From Isoetes taiwanensis (Eukaryota; Streptophyta; Lycopodiopsida; Isoetales; Isoetaceae): a DNA stretch of 64,000 nt. The translations under genes were made by a program, and so were the position numbers. Of the stretch, positions 10,833 through 23,300 are shown in pieces (the first letter of the stretch is position 1; every line of letters starts with the position of its first letter). The DNA is taken from positions 26,393,597 to 26,457,596 of the forward strand of contig JAJEKV010000004.1 in assembly GCA_021234155.1 (NCBI GenBank), read 5' to 3'. The notes beneath the pieces are model-generated. The model did not search any database. It was not told the origin of the DNA and saw only the letters and a list, made by a program, of their open reading frames with translations.

Positions 10833-11369
10833 TATAAATTTCAGGAGGCTCTTGCATGTAACAATGCATCTGCTGTAGCATTAAGCCAACTTTTCATGTC
10901 ATCCGCAGTCTTGGGAATACTAGTTCCTGGTCTAAGGTGAGAGATATTCTCAATATCAATTTTAACCTCAACATGGAATAAGAATATGAAATTCATTTTG
11001 TTTGCAGATTCAACCACTTCTATGGCTGGCATGTATGATGCGGACAGGAAGTGCATTTATAGGTTTTTTGAGATCAAATGGTCTTCTGGCTGTATAATAC
11101 ATCCATCATCTCTTCTAACTCCTGTAATTTAGTGGACTCAATTGAATGGAGAGCAATTTCTGGTTGATACTGGTGCTGGCCAGGCATCAGTTTCTTTGAA
11201 CAACATTTTCAACAGTATTGATCTTATGGGTGGAGATGTGTTTATCATAAAAATGGGGCGAGAGCTGGTTACACAGTCTTGGGCTTCCTATTTGAACCAT
11301 GAAGCTCCTTACCGGAGGGGATGTTTAAACAACATTTCTAAAATCTTTATGTCGACTTATTTTATTTGA
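10833..11369 (+). pseudogene. Degenerate reading frame of unknown family
   Basis: One frame runs for about 175 codons with two stops (TGA at 10938, TAG at 11130). Segments include ALSQLFMSSAVLGILVPGL, MYDADRKCIYRFFEIKW and FLVDTGAGQASVSLNNIF, and residue use is protein-like throughout. Splice-like signals occur (TTTCAG at 10839-10844, AAGGTGAGA at 10934, TTTGTTTGCAG near 10997, CTAAC...TTTAG at 11118-11132), so parts may be exons with the stops in introns. I do not recognise the family. It follows the FKBP-like fragment on the same strand but a link is not shown. Confidence 0.3.
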
Positions 11370-11887
11370 TATACATGTGGTTGTGCAAGTGTGTTGAGTA
11401 TGCATTTTAACTTATGCCCACAACACAAGTCGAGGGCGATCAAAACATTTGGCAGCAAGATTGAACATGACCGCATAATGAGTGGTGCAACCGTGAAGCA
11501 TTTAATAACCAACACAACAAAGATCTTGCAACTTAATGTATGTTTAGCCTTTGTAATGACAAGTTCTTGAACTTTAGTTTATGATGATCATGAAGGAAAT
11601 GAAGCATATTAAAAGCTTGGGTTTTTAGGTGTTCTTTCAATAAAGTCAATCTTTCAATACATCTAGGAATGTGTATTAAGCGTAGGCATAACCCTTTCTA
11701 ACACGTCAGAATTTATGCCCATAACACAAATTCGATGGTGATAAATATAGAGGGAAATTTAAAACCCCTATGTTCTATGTTATTTATCAAAATATCCATG
11801 TATTTTACAATATTGTCAAAATGCCTAAAATGGGCTATGACGCCTTTGAGAAAGAGCAAAATGGCTTATTCTTATGGGAAGCTTAAC
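11370..11887. other. Gene-free stretch
   Basis: AT-rich sequence with no gene. The phrase TTATGCCCA(C/T)AACACAA occurs twice (near 11413 and 11713), suggesting an old local duplication. Confidence 0.4.
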
Positions 11888-12235
11888 AGAATCTAGGTGA
11901 ATGGTAATAAAATTTAAGGGAAAGAAATTAAAACGAATGGAGTTGGGAGTTTAACTGTAGTGCTGATTGTGGTTTGATCGAAGGTTGACCAAGGTAGAAG
12001 AAACCAAGGGAAAACCAAGGGGATCTTAGAGAATCGTTCACAAATTTGTTTTGCAAGGAATCTTCATAGAATCTAAGAGAAACTACGTAGAATCTTGGAG
12101 AATCTAGAATCTTGGGAATCTAGAGAAATGTCAAGAGAATCTTAGGGAATCTGTGGGAAGCTCAAGAGAATATTTGAAAATCTAGGAGAATCGAAGGGAA
12201 CCTTTATGGAAATCTAGGGGAATCTTTGGGAATAG
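11888..12235 (+). repeat. Degenerate GAATCT-type short tandem repeat, array 1
   Basis: About fifteen occurrences of GAATCT or one-base variants (GAATCTTAGG, GAATCTAGAG, GAATCTTGGA, AAATCTAGGG) at roughly 10-20 bp spacing, densest from 12020 to 12235. The same kind of array is found at 20000-20380. Confidence 0.75.
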
Positions 12236-12752
12236 TTTATTTATTGTTTGCTATGTTTTTTTGTTAATTTGATGCAATCCAAAATGGAATTCGACGAGGG
12301 AACTAACAAAGATATGTATCTCTTTTACTTCTTTGTGAGGTATTTCTTCTTAATGCCATGCTATTGTGAAGTTTTGCACATACCTCACTTGGGAATGTTC
12401 GATACTAGTCATGTGCACTTCTCAAATAAATTTTTTATTTTTGAAGGAAGAAAGCATCAATATTTTCCCATATAGAGATTGGTTAAAAAAAAATTAAATA
12501 AATGTGTGAGAACATCATAGGATCCCACACATAATATGAAAAATTTAAACACTTTCTGTTGCTAGACCATAAATTACACTTTTTAAAATTAAAAGATTAG
12601 ATTGTCAAACAATTATATTTTATGACAGAGACTATAAAACTATATGGCAATGTTTTTTACTACAATATTGGGTACTGATCTATTTAAGCCTAGATTTTTC
12701 TTCCCCATCTTCATAACCCATAGCTCAAACACCCATTTATAGTACAAATACT

Positions 12753-12754
<2 letters not shown>
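12236..12754. other. Gene-free stretch
   Basis: AT-rich, with short open frames only. No recognisable gene. Confidence 0.4.

Positions 12755-12822
<68 letters not shown>
12755..12822. repeat. (TA)n microsatellite, about 68 bp
   Basis: Uninterrupted TA dinucleotides at the left edge of a GC-richer block. Ile-Tyr frames across it are artefacts. Confidence 0.98.
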
Positions 12823-12827
<5 letters not shown>

Positions 12828-14081
12828 CCACCACGAAGGGTGGCACATCCATCCAAGTACTAGCGACAAAAGAATATTCATCTAATCCTAAGGGGAAACA
12901 CCCCAAACCCATGGTTCTACCCAGTTCAAACTCCTGTGAGGATAGACGCACGGCTCGGTCTCAAGAGATCCCGTGACAGAGGTATAACCCGGCGTTGCTA
13001 TCGGCATAGAACATCGGCTAGGGTTGTCCACTCCATCCGCCTGCAGATGGAGTCGATTCATGCTATGGCGTCGCTATAGCCTTCCCGGAGACGAGACTCA
13101 AGGTATCACCCTCTGAGCCTACTCGGGGTTCATGGCCCCTATCCGACGAGCCCAGTGGAAGCGTCCCCTTCGAGGATCCGCAATGGTTCCATGGGTGAGC
13201 TAGAGAATACGTGCGCGTTAGCGACCCACGCATCCGCATGCACTTACTCACCTAAATCTACTCAAGTGCAAGGTGCCCCATACGGGTCACACCTCTACAC
13301 CCGTGGGTCCCGGACCCATACCCCTGCCCTCACGTGGACCGCTATCAGGCCCTAGCCCATGTAGGGAGTCTCCCGGGGAGCCTTTTATGTGTTAGTGCAA
13401 AGACCCCACCCCACTTCACCTAGCGTCCCTTCTCTGTGCTAAGCCACTCCATAGCATCTGACCCGGTGGTCTCTTGTACACCAGGCAGCATCTAATGGGA
13501 TATCTGAGGGGCTCTATCTAGGAGCATACTACAATACATGGGCTCGAGAGGTCTCTACCCCGTGAATTCCCCCATTTCAAAGAGTAATACTATGCAAAGA
13601 ACTATCAATCCATCATTTAAGAAAAGTACAGAATCGGAGATAAGGAGAACTCACCTTTGCAATCAAGGGTTAGTTCCCTCTGAGTAAAGCATAGAGAACA
13701 ACAGGAGAAATGGAAGAAATACACACAATAAATGCCCAACAAGGCTACCCTCTGATCTTTCAAATAAAGCTCACGGACTAACCGGTCGAATCGGGCTTGG
13801 GATGGCTCCATCTCGATTTTTGAAGGGTGCTTGGCTGCTGCTCCTCCTCCTTTATCTCCAATTGCTCCTAATTCAATTGGGGCACAAAGCCCCAATTTGG
13901 GTGTCCAAAATGGAAACCCTACCTTGTCGATTTGGGCGCGGTGGCAACTCGGGGTTGGCTAACATTAACTAATTTGGTAGTTTAGGCCCTTTTAATATTA
14001 GATTAAGCCTTAAATTCGAATTAGGGTTAGGTTAGGTTTCCACATTTATAATTTAATTATTAACATAGCTAACCTTAGCTT

Positions 14082-14112
14082 ATGAATAATTAATGTGCCA
14101 TTAATTATTCAT
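14082..14112. repeat. Perfect 14-bp inverted repeat, 3-nt loop
   Basis: ATGAATAATTAATG (14082-14095), loop TGC, then CATTAATTATTCAT (14099-14112). All fourteen bases pair. It lies just left of another palindromic box and inside the GC-rich repeat-like block. Confidence 0.95.
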
Positions 14113-14122
14113 AGTGGCGTGT

Positions 14123-14166
14123 CACGATATTTATACTTAAAGGCGATATAAATCGTGGAGCGTCAC
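14123..14166. repeat. AT-rich palindromic box flanked by GGAGCGTCAC
   Basis: CACGATATTTAT (14123-14134) and ATAAATCGTG (14148-14157) form an inverted repeat with one bulged base, followed at once by GGAGCGTCAC (14157-14166). The reverse complement of the last motif is at 4349-4358. Confidence 0.8.
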
Positions 14167-14506
14167 GGGAATGAGGGGCGCCTCGTGGTCAAAAGATATG
14201 AAATTTGAGTTGGGGCATGACCATTGACCATTCGAATGGCCAAGGCTTCAAATTCCTCCATGTGGGCTTGAGCACTCGATCCAAAGGTTTGCCTTTTAGT
14301 TGCCAAAAGTGGGATAAGTCAGCTTCAAAGTATGAGTGGGAGATGAAGGCGGAACTTGAGCATAGACAGTGGATTGATTGGAGGATATGCGAGGAAGCAA
14401 AGAGAGGTGGAACAGCACGAGACCGAGAGCAAGGGGTGGGACCAAAACCCGGTGGTCCAAAGAAAGTAGCATCAGGTGGGAAGGATCATCACGAGCCCCT
14501 CCCTCA

Positions 14507-15115
14507 TTAGGCTTGAGATGGTGTTTGGTAAACCGGAAGAGCGCGTCTTTGAAAAGGATGGAGAAGACCGAAATTCGTTGAACGTGGGGAGGGCCAAAGG
14601 ACACTTGATGGTAGCCCATCCCAAAGCAGAGGTGAAAGAAGGTTGTGGCCGGGTGGGGTGTGGCCTAAGGTATATGAATGTAGGTCTTTGTTTTGGAGTC
14701 CGGAAATAGTGAGGCGGGCTGAAACAGCGTATGTTGTGGGGATTGAGGTTGAGAGCAATGCACGCACGTGGGGAGACCACGGTCGAAATGAGCCACGAGG
14801 GTAAGCGATGCCGACCGAGCTCTGGAGCCGGACCACGACCACCCTCAATGTCATAGGCGAATCATACATATCCCGAAAACCTACGGCGTCGTTGATGGCG
14901 CTCGGTCGAGCCCAAATTGTTTGGCAAAGAAGTTCTTCGGGGAGTGAAACCTCGAGCCGACATGATGGAAGGAAAGGAAAAGAAAGATCCGACACGGCAG
15001 CGGCGACGGTGTTTGGGGTCCGGCTGGGGAACTCCTCGCAAGACATCCCTCCGTGGAGGACCCTTGGATCAAGCAGGAGAATCACAGGCCTTTGTAATAA
15101 ATGCGGAGTTTGCAA
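14507..15115 (-). CDS. 202-codon open frame, unknown, probably not a gene
   Basis: A fairly long minus-strand frame in a GC-richer stretch where several frames on both strands are open at once. The residues are rich in Pro, Ser, Leu and Arg, with no recognisable domain, signal peptide or repeat. Such overlapping open frames usually reflect composition. I list it because it is the longest intact frame near here, but I give it little weight. Confidence 0.12.
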   Translation of the reverse strand: MQTPHLLQRPVILLLDPRVLHGGMSCEEFPSRTPNTVAAAVSDLSFPFLPSCRLEVSLPEELLCQTIWARPSAINDAVGFRDMYDSPMTLRVVVVRLQSSVGIAYPRGSFRPWSPHVRALLSTSIPTTYAVSARLTISGLQNKDLHSYTLGHTPPGHNLLSPLLWDGLPSSVLWPSPRSTNFGLLHPFQRRALPVYQTPSQA

Positions 15116-15180
15116 AGAACAAAAGAAAAAGAAAAAGCAAAGAGAACAATGAGATCACAATATTAGAGAACAACCGTTGA

Positions 15181-16843
<1,663 letters not shown>

Positions 16844-17094
16844 GCGCTCTTGGAATCTCGGCTCTGGAAATATCTCTGGGTTTTCAAGGTTTTCATGCCA
16901 AAGCGAGATTCACAGAGCCGAGGTTTCCATTTCACGAGGAACCTGATGTAGGAATCTGGGGTTCTACGGCATCTGATGGAAACTTGGTTGGGAGTTCCTA
17001 GAACTTTGGATCTCGAAGCGGGTTGGTGAAACAGTTTGGAATTTGGTTTCACTGCGGCAATTATCTATAGTAAAGTCCATGACTTTCCACGGCA

Positions 17095-17358
17095 ATGCGG
17101 GTAGGCTTCAAAAGAAATCCAACGATTGACTTATATTTTTGTGAGATTTTCAAAGTCACAGGCTTATCTGGGATTTTACGGTGTGATTTTTGTGATGGAT
17201 TTATAGTAATTCCATTCAGCAATTGGTATGGAAATGAAGAGCACGGCCCTGCGCCGTATGAGGCACCATCTGTTAGGGCTTACGAATGGGCAGGTGCTTC
17301 TTTATACATCCCCATGTGCATCCAATTGTTGGTGGTAGTTGGTGGTGTTGGTAAATAG
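17095..17358 (+). CDS. 87-codon open frame, unknown
   Basis: ATG-started frame about 250 bp after the CT run, with protein-like residues (GNEEHGPAPYEAPSVRAYEW) and a hydrophobic end (LYIPMCIQLLVVVGGVG). No family recognised. It could be a first exon after a CT-rich leader, or chance. Confidence 0.15.
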   Translation: MRVGFKRNPTIDLYFCEIFKVTGLSGILRCDFCDGFIVIPFSNWYGNEEHGPAPYEAPSVRAYEWAGASLYIPMCIQLLVVVGGVGK

Positions 17359-17640
17359 TGCAAGAACTTTAATCTTCGTGGCAGGTGCATATATTTCTTC
17401 TGAGTATATTTTTACATGTCTTATAAAGTTCCTCTGGTGGAGGTTTTGGAGTAAAGTTTTTTAGCATATGGCCGCTACTCATGGGTGAGAATAAAATTTG
17501 TGATTTTGTATGTAAGTCGAAGCAATCCTGACATAAAGCATTATGTCGGCATCATATGCTCATGATGTTGTGCCAATTGCGTTGAAAATGAAAATGTTGC
17601 CTTTAAAACACTAACTTCCATTTTATTTCTCAACAAACAG

Positions 17641-17825
17641 AATATTGCCTAACTAGAAAGTTTAATTGAATTCCAGGAATAGCTCTGATGTATTTGTAGT
17701 ATTGGCTACAAAGTAGACAATGTACGCCATGTGAATATTGCTAACTAGGGAATTTAATTGAATTCTAGGAATAGCTCTGATGCATTTGTAGTATTGGATG
17801 CAAACTAGATAATGTACGCCATGTG
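17641..17825 (+). repeat. Two-copy tandem duplication, 93-bp unit
   Basis: Copies at 17641-17733 and 17734-17825 share TTTAATTGAATTC, AGGAATAGCTCTGATG and AATGTACGCCATGTG with few substitutions. Confidence 0.95.
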
Positions 17826-18582
17826 TGCTATTGTCTGGGGGTCAAACAACCATTTCCAACTCAAAATTAGGAACAATGATGTGTCTTTGTTGCAATTTCA
17901 TGTAGATTCTTTGGAATGCATTTACGGAAATGGGCCCCAATTAGCATTGTTGTGAATGTTGTTTCTCTTGTGAAGGAGGCAAAGGCTTCACTCTGATTCA
18001 AAAAGCATAGCCCTATTGTGCTCAAACAAAGAAAAAAGAAGATATAGATCATGTATGCAAGCTAAAGTTGTAGGTGAAGCCAAGTGGCCAGCATGCCTTT
18101 CATACAAAAAAATCGAGTGTGTTAAAATCAACGTGGCAATGGTAAAAGCCTCATTAATTTGTGGTAATGGTAAAAGCCCCATTAATTTGACTTCCATAAA
18201 ATGACAATATTTATATTAAGCATAAAAGTATATAACTTTGCATTTTGTTATGTTTCTACTTCTTGAATATTGATTGGCTATCCATCTACGTCCATCTTAC
18301 AATGAAGATATCCACATCTTATTATGAAGATATTGATTTGCTCCATGTTGCAACTTTGTTTTGGAATTTTAGCTCTATCAAATGGGTGCACAATGGAATT
18401 ACATATGCTCCTATACTCTACTCTTAAGACTAGTCCTTCTTCACATAGTTTCGACTCAACACAAACCCCTCCTTATACCAACGTTCCCATCTTCTAATTC
18501 AGTTCCAAAACATAGGATTGATGGATAAGAGAAATGTTCAGGCAGCAATGGCCGCTGTAATAAATTTCTTATAGATATAAAT
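17826..18582. other. Gene-free stretch downstream of the dirigent gene
   Basis: Only short open frames. A short tandem repeat of GGTAATGGTAAAAGCC(T/C)CATTAATTTG type lies at about 18135-18190. No gene seen. Confidence 0.4.
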
Positions 18583-18588
18583 TTTATT
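18583..18588 (-). terminator. Poly(A) signal AATAAA of the dirigent gene
   Basis: AATAAA on the minus strand about 50 nt after the dirigent stop codon, in a usual position for a plant near-upstream element. Confidence 0.55.
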
Positions 18589-18637
18589 TCATATGGTAAC
18601 GAATTGTACGTTACAACCAAAATGGCATTGAAACAAG

Positions 18638-19186
18638 TCAGGAAGGCATAGTGATATTAAGCATATAATGGATAGTGCCGATGGCTGAACCTATGGTAGA
18701 GATAGGAGTAGCAGAAGCAACTCCAGAAGCATGCACAAAATCACCTGTCCCACCAACAATAGGAATATCTCGAACAGATGTAGCCTCATTGCGCGATCCG
18801 AATAAACTAATGGTGCCATTGTATTTCTCACCGTTCCACACTACAGACAAAGAGAAAAGAAATGTAAGTCCATTTCCATTCAAAGAAACAATGGTAAAGG
18901 ACCCTCGCATTCTTCCCAAAGCTGTGGATGTGATCAACTCGCCCTCAGTTATGGGATCATCCACTACCACCATTGAACCGAATGAAAGATTTGTCAATGA
19001 TCCTGGTCCAGCAACATGCAATAATGTGCTATTGGGTCCTGTGAATATATCATGGATATAAAATTCTACGATCTTGTTCTTGCCCTTCTCATGACAACTT
19101 GCTTCTGATGAGTCTGAGAAGGCATATGCTGATGCACAGAATAAAAGAAGAGGTATCATAATCTGTGCACAGGTTATGTTTGCCAT
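18638..19186 (-). CDS. Dirigent protein, secreted
   Basis: Dirigent proteins act in the apoplast and guide stereospecific coupling of phenoxy radicals in lignan, lignin or terpenoid pathways. This intact 182-residue, single-exon frame matches the family in length and order: hydrophobic signal peptide (residues 1-22), FYIHDIFTGPNST at 42-54, NLSFGSMVVVDDPITEG at 66-82, LGRMRGSFTIVSL at 90-102, EKYNGTISLFG at 120-130 and IPIVGGTGDF at 141-150. I chose the Met at 19186 because the signal peptide follows it; an upstream in-frame Met at 19231 would add 15 residues of unsuitable composition. N-glycosylation sequons are NST, NLS, NGT and NIT. Where most members read F-x-x-ARG after GGTG-x-F, this one reads FVHASGV, so the conserved Arg is Ser, which may affect catalysis or mark another subfamily. 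Substrate cannot be told. Confidence 0.93.
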   Translation of the reverse strand: MANITCAQIMIPLLLFCASAYAFSDSSEASCHEKGKNKIVEFYIHDIFTGPNSTLLHVAGPGSLTNLSFGSMVVVDDPITEGELITSTALGRMRGSFTIVSLNGNGLTFLFSLSVVWNGEKYNGTISLFGSRNEATSVRDIPIVGGTGDFVHASGVASATPISTIGSAIGTIHYMLNITMPS

Positions 19187-19237
19187 CTTTGTTCCCCACT
19201 GTGCTCGTCCTGAACACTGAACACTGAACATTGTTAC

Positions 19238-19243
19238 TTATAA
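19238..19243 (-). promoter_or_regulatory. TATA-like box of the dirigent gene
   Basis: TTATAA on the minus strand about 52 bp before the chosen ATG, with ATTGG (CCAAT-type) just upstream. Three TGTTCAG repeats lie between it and the ATG. Position fits a short leader, but this is a weak motif in AT-rich DNA. Confidence 0.3.
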
Positions 19244-19249
19244 TCCAAT

Positions 19250-19999
19250 GGCATGGGCATGCGCTGTTACAATTTAAAATTCAATGAGTGTGAAGCTGGC
19301 AAGCGACCACTTCCCATTGAGTATTGAAGGTTACATATACCCCACATCAGAAGTTGACATTGATTATTGCAACATGGTTAGGACGTGCCATACGTTACAC
19401 CACACTTTAATTCCCTCTTCTCCCATTCAAAATGCATTGTTTTGAAGTTCTAGTGGGTTACCCACTCACCTATCTACAAGTTGCAACTTTATGGTGCAAG
19501 TTGCTTATGAGCACGTAAACGAATTTATTTGTGCGTCCCTTGAAACCGGCCTCCACGAAATAAACTTTTAACTGCCTTGAGTAATATTACGATTGACTTC
19601 TTATAAGAAGAAGAACAAGAAGAAAATTAGAGATACTTAGACATCGTTATCACATCATGTAGTACACTTATGACATGGAAATTTGAGCATGAAGCTCGTG
19701 GGACTTTATAGCTTTGAAGCTTTTCATGCATGCTTTGCTTGCATTTGAATATTTATTGCTTATTCTAACATACATTATCAAATACACATATAATGCCTAT
19801 AAATGCCACATCGCATGCATAGAGAAGCCCCTTGACCAACTAACTAAATACCAACATAATATAGTTTCTTAATAACAATGAAGCATTAATTGAGATCCAA
19901 TGGCATATTCAGCCAAGACATTCTAGAATGTACTAGATGCTTTAGAATGCTCTATGGGAGCAAGGGAATATATAAACATATCTTAAGGAAACCTCAAGA
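19250..19999. other. Gene-free stretch upstream of the dirigent gene
   Basis: AT-rich sequence likely to include the dirigent promoter. No other gene seen. Confidence 0.4.
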
Positions 20000-20380
20000 A
20001 AATAGTAAATCTGGAGGGGATCTTGTGGTCTTAAAGAATCTTAGCGAATAAAATGAAAGAGGTCTAATAAAAACTGAAGGGTATCTCAGGGAATCTACTA
20101 AATCTTGACAGCTTTGAGAACCTAAAGAATCTTCGAGGTTCTAGGGAAATCAAAAGGAATCTAGAGGCATCCTAACTGAGAGAATCCTAGGGAATCCCAT
20201 GGAATGTTGAGCGAGCAGAAGGTATCTCAATGAACTTTGAAGGAATCTCAAGGAATCCTTAGAGAGTCCAAGGAAATTCTAGGAAACAGGAGGGAATCAA
20301 GAGGGGATCTTAGAGAGCTTAAGGGAATCTAGAGAATTTCGAGCAAATCCTGAGAAATCTTGAAGGGGGAAACCCAAGGA
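20000..20380 (+). repeat. Degenerate GAATCT-type short tandem repeat, array 2
   Basis: Many GAATCT/GGAATC/GGATCT variants (GAATCTTAGCG, GGAATCTAGAG, GGAATCTCAAGG, GGAATCCTTAG) at about 10-20 bp spacing, of the same kind and orientation as 11888-12235. Confidence 0.75.
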
Positions 20381-23300
20381 AGTATTATGAGTACCTAGCA
20401 TACTAATTCTACTAACTTCTTTAAATGGCATTAAAATTAACATAAGAAAAGGTACCTTTTGATTCAGACCATAAACACTACTAGATGGACAATAGTTGGC
20501 TGTGGAGTGTTGTTTTGGAATAAGAAAAATAAATTAATTCCTCTATTGGAAATAAATAAGTGCATCATTCACTGACGTATTTTATAGACCAGATCCATAG
20601 CCGCTTTCAAATCTGCTAACATTATTGTGGACGTTAGTATAAACTTCATAATATACTCTAGCCTACAGAACATACAAATGAAATTAGACCGAATCGAAGA
20701 TAGCAAGATTCGAGAAATGAATAATCTAAAGGGAGAACAATTGAAATCTGCTCTACCAAATGAATCACAAGTATAAAGACAAGCAACCAAAGAGTTTTCT
20801 CGGTAATTGTTGATATCACCTTCTATGACAAATTTGTCATTAGTTGAAGAACTCAAATAGGTTAACAAAGAATGGAAGATGAAAAGTTATAGCAGGATTT
20901 CGTGGCATTTACATTATAGTCTCTGCTTGGAAGCGCCATTATATTTAAAACGAAAAGGACGTGGAAAATATTTTTGGCCTAATTAGCCATTGAAAAGAAG
21001 AGTTCATGCGTGTGAGGCTGAATTCCTTCATGAAGATATTTCGCCTTTTTTAGGATGTTGAGTCGAGAAAAACAACAAGGTCTTTAGCGCCGCGAGGGTT
21101 GCCCTCAATTAGTAGGAAGAATTGAAGTGGCAAATTAAATCCACACTATTTGACGACAATATACCTGAGGGGTAGTTATGGAGAGTGCATACTTTTATAA
21201 TATTTTTTTGATCCATAATGTTATCGCGGCCTTTTGAGCTGGGCGAGCTATTGCCCACATCATCATGCTTTTGGGCCTCTTTGATTACAGACTATCTTTG
21301 AAGGGCATGGCGATAATCATAAATAGATGTTCTCCAGTATTTTTCTTCCATAAAATATACCTACTTTGTGATCTCAGTAATGGCGGGAATTATGCATGCT
21401 TGATGGATTCGCGATTGACTTGAGCATTCCCTCTATTTAAATGTATATGGCAAAGAGGGATGAGAATCCATTTACTTGTTGGAATCAAATACTTATTTAA
21501 GTAGGGAATTTTGTGGTTGTATAGGTGCTTCTGTACCTTACTTCCAGTTTCAGAATGGTAAATGACAACTGATGTTTTAATATAACAATGGTAGGTCAGG
21601 AAGTGAGTTTCTCTTTTATTAGTGTGTGTATGTGGGTGGCTAGATTGTGGCTAGTGAACGTAGTTGCATCTTAAAAATTGGGTGCATTGCAAGATCTAGC
21701 AGAGATCCACATCTAACCTACGCTGATAATAGATTTGCGAGGCAAATCAAATTAAGCAAAATGAGCTCGCCTAAGGTGTAGTTACGTATCTATTGGTAAG
21801 TACGCAATTTTTGATAAGTTTACTACTTTCTTCACATAGAAGCTGATGCCCTACTACACTTAAAAGCAAACTTCCAATGTCAAATAGGTATAACATCATA
21901 AGGAATAATTTATAGCGCCTCGATACTTTCTTATCGACATGAGTTTTCCATTTGCTTCTTCCGATTATCTTTCCATTTGCTTTCGTTCCTTGCACATGTC
22001 CACTATTTAAAAATAACTTAGAAGTATTTTTATTCTTGAAAAAACATAATGGGTTATGTAAATAATGCTTCCTTGATTCCAAACATAATGATCCTATGAA
22101 TAAACAAGTCCATAGCTTCAACGTCAGCTTTCCGCCCGAAGCGATGCGGAGGAGAGTTTAATGATGGAAGGAACAAAGCAATTTCCAATCCTTAGCTGCC
22201 CATTTGGAAAAGATGGTCACATTGCAAAACAATATACATATTTATATGAATAAAACCATTCTCACGGATTATTCGCTGCACCTTATCCATATCTTTACTC
22301 CGGCTTCTTGGAAGGATGTTTACGGCTTGTTACAGAAGATGATGTCCTAACTGGGGAGACTGCCCCGAGATCTTTTTTCCCCAATTGAGTGATCCTGTCA
22401 ACATTGATATGTCATTTTATATCATTAGGCTTTTCCAAAGAAGCCTAAGAATTTCTAAGTATGCCAACCACCAATCAATAATTATCGTCCTTGGCCAATT
22501 GATATTTTCAGAGCATGGCATGCACGAGAGGAAAGATGAAAATTTACAAAATTAATAGTTGTGGGATGATGGTAGAAAATGCCCATTAAAATCTGTTGAC
22601 ATTTCTTTTCATCATCAATACTATTTTTTCGAACCAAGATGTTATGATCATTGAGAGTGACCTTGTATCAAGCTGGCTTTAAGATGAGGAAGTTAGTATT
22701 TTGCATAAAACGGAGACAATGATGTTAAAGATAAATATGGTATTGCATGAGAATCTGGAGCTTTGAAAGGTTATATCCAAAATTTGGAAAGGTCATGTAT
22801 TTGAAAATGCTTCAATATTTTCACAAACATCTAGGTGACTTTGATTCAAACATTCCTAACGAGGAGATTACATGAATAGCATCTTATCATTCCCTTAGTC
22901 CTATATGGGATGCTTCAAATCAAAGCGGACACAAAGAAGATGGTATTTACAAGTGCCTTGAGTTAAGGGTCCATTGTTTGGCCATTTGGACCATCATCAC
23001 TATTCTTGCAGTAGCATTGCTTGCCACGAACAATGCGGCCAATGGAATAAATAAACCTCAATCATTGTTAACACCTTAAGCTTTCGAGAATGAGCTACAC
23101 CAATTGACGCCGAATCCTCCCATTCGTAGCCCATCATCTACCATATGGTTTTGTGTTTTTCCGTTAAGGAAAACATACACCGTTCAACAATGGTTCGCAA
23201 TTTTACCTGAAGTTCATGGTTATCATTTATGCTTATCTTAAATGGGTGAATTATCCATTAGCAAAAAATCTTGAATCCCGGTAAATATGTTGAGATTTAG

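Larger units (their letters stand above)
12823..14170. other. GC-rich interspersed-repeat-like block
   Basis: This block is clearly richer in G+C than its surroundings and bounded by the TA run on the left and a palindromic box on the right (14123-14166). It has no credible protein. Its style (short CCC/GGG-rich phrases, no ORF) suits an LTR or other non-coding transposon part. It shares the telomere-like and CGTGACGCTCC-type features with 4.0-4.4 kb, so I infer a common repeat family. Confidence 0.35.

Noticed and set aside
14507-15115. 202-codon frame as a real gene
   Set aside because: Several frames are open on both strands here and no domain is visible; kept only as a low-confidence entry.
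18675-19061. 128-codon plus-strand frame
   Set aside because: Antisense shadow of the dirigent gene.
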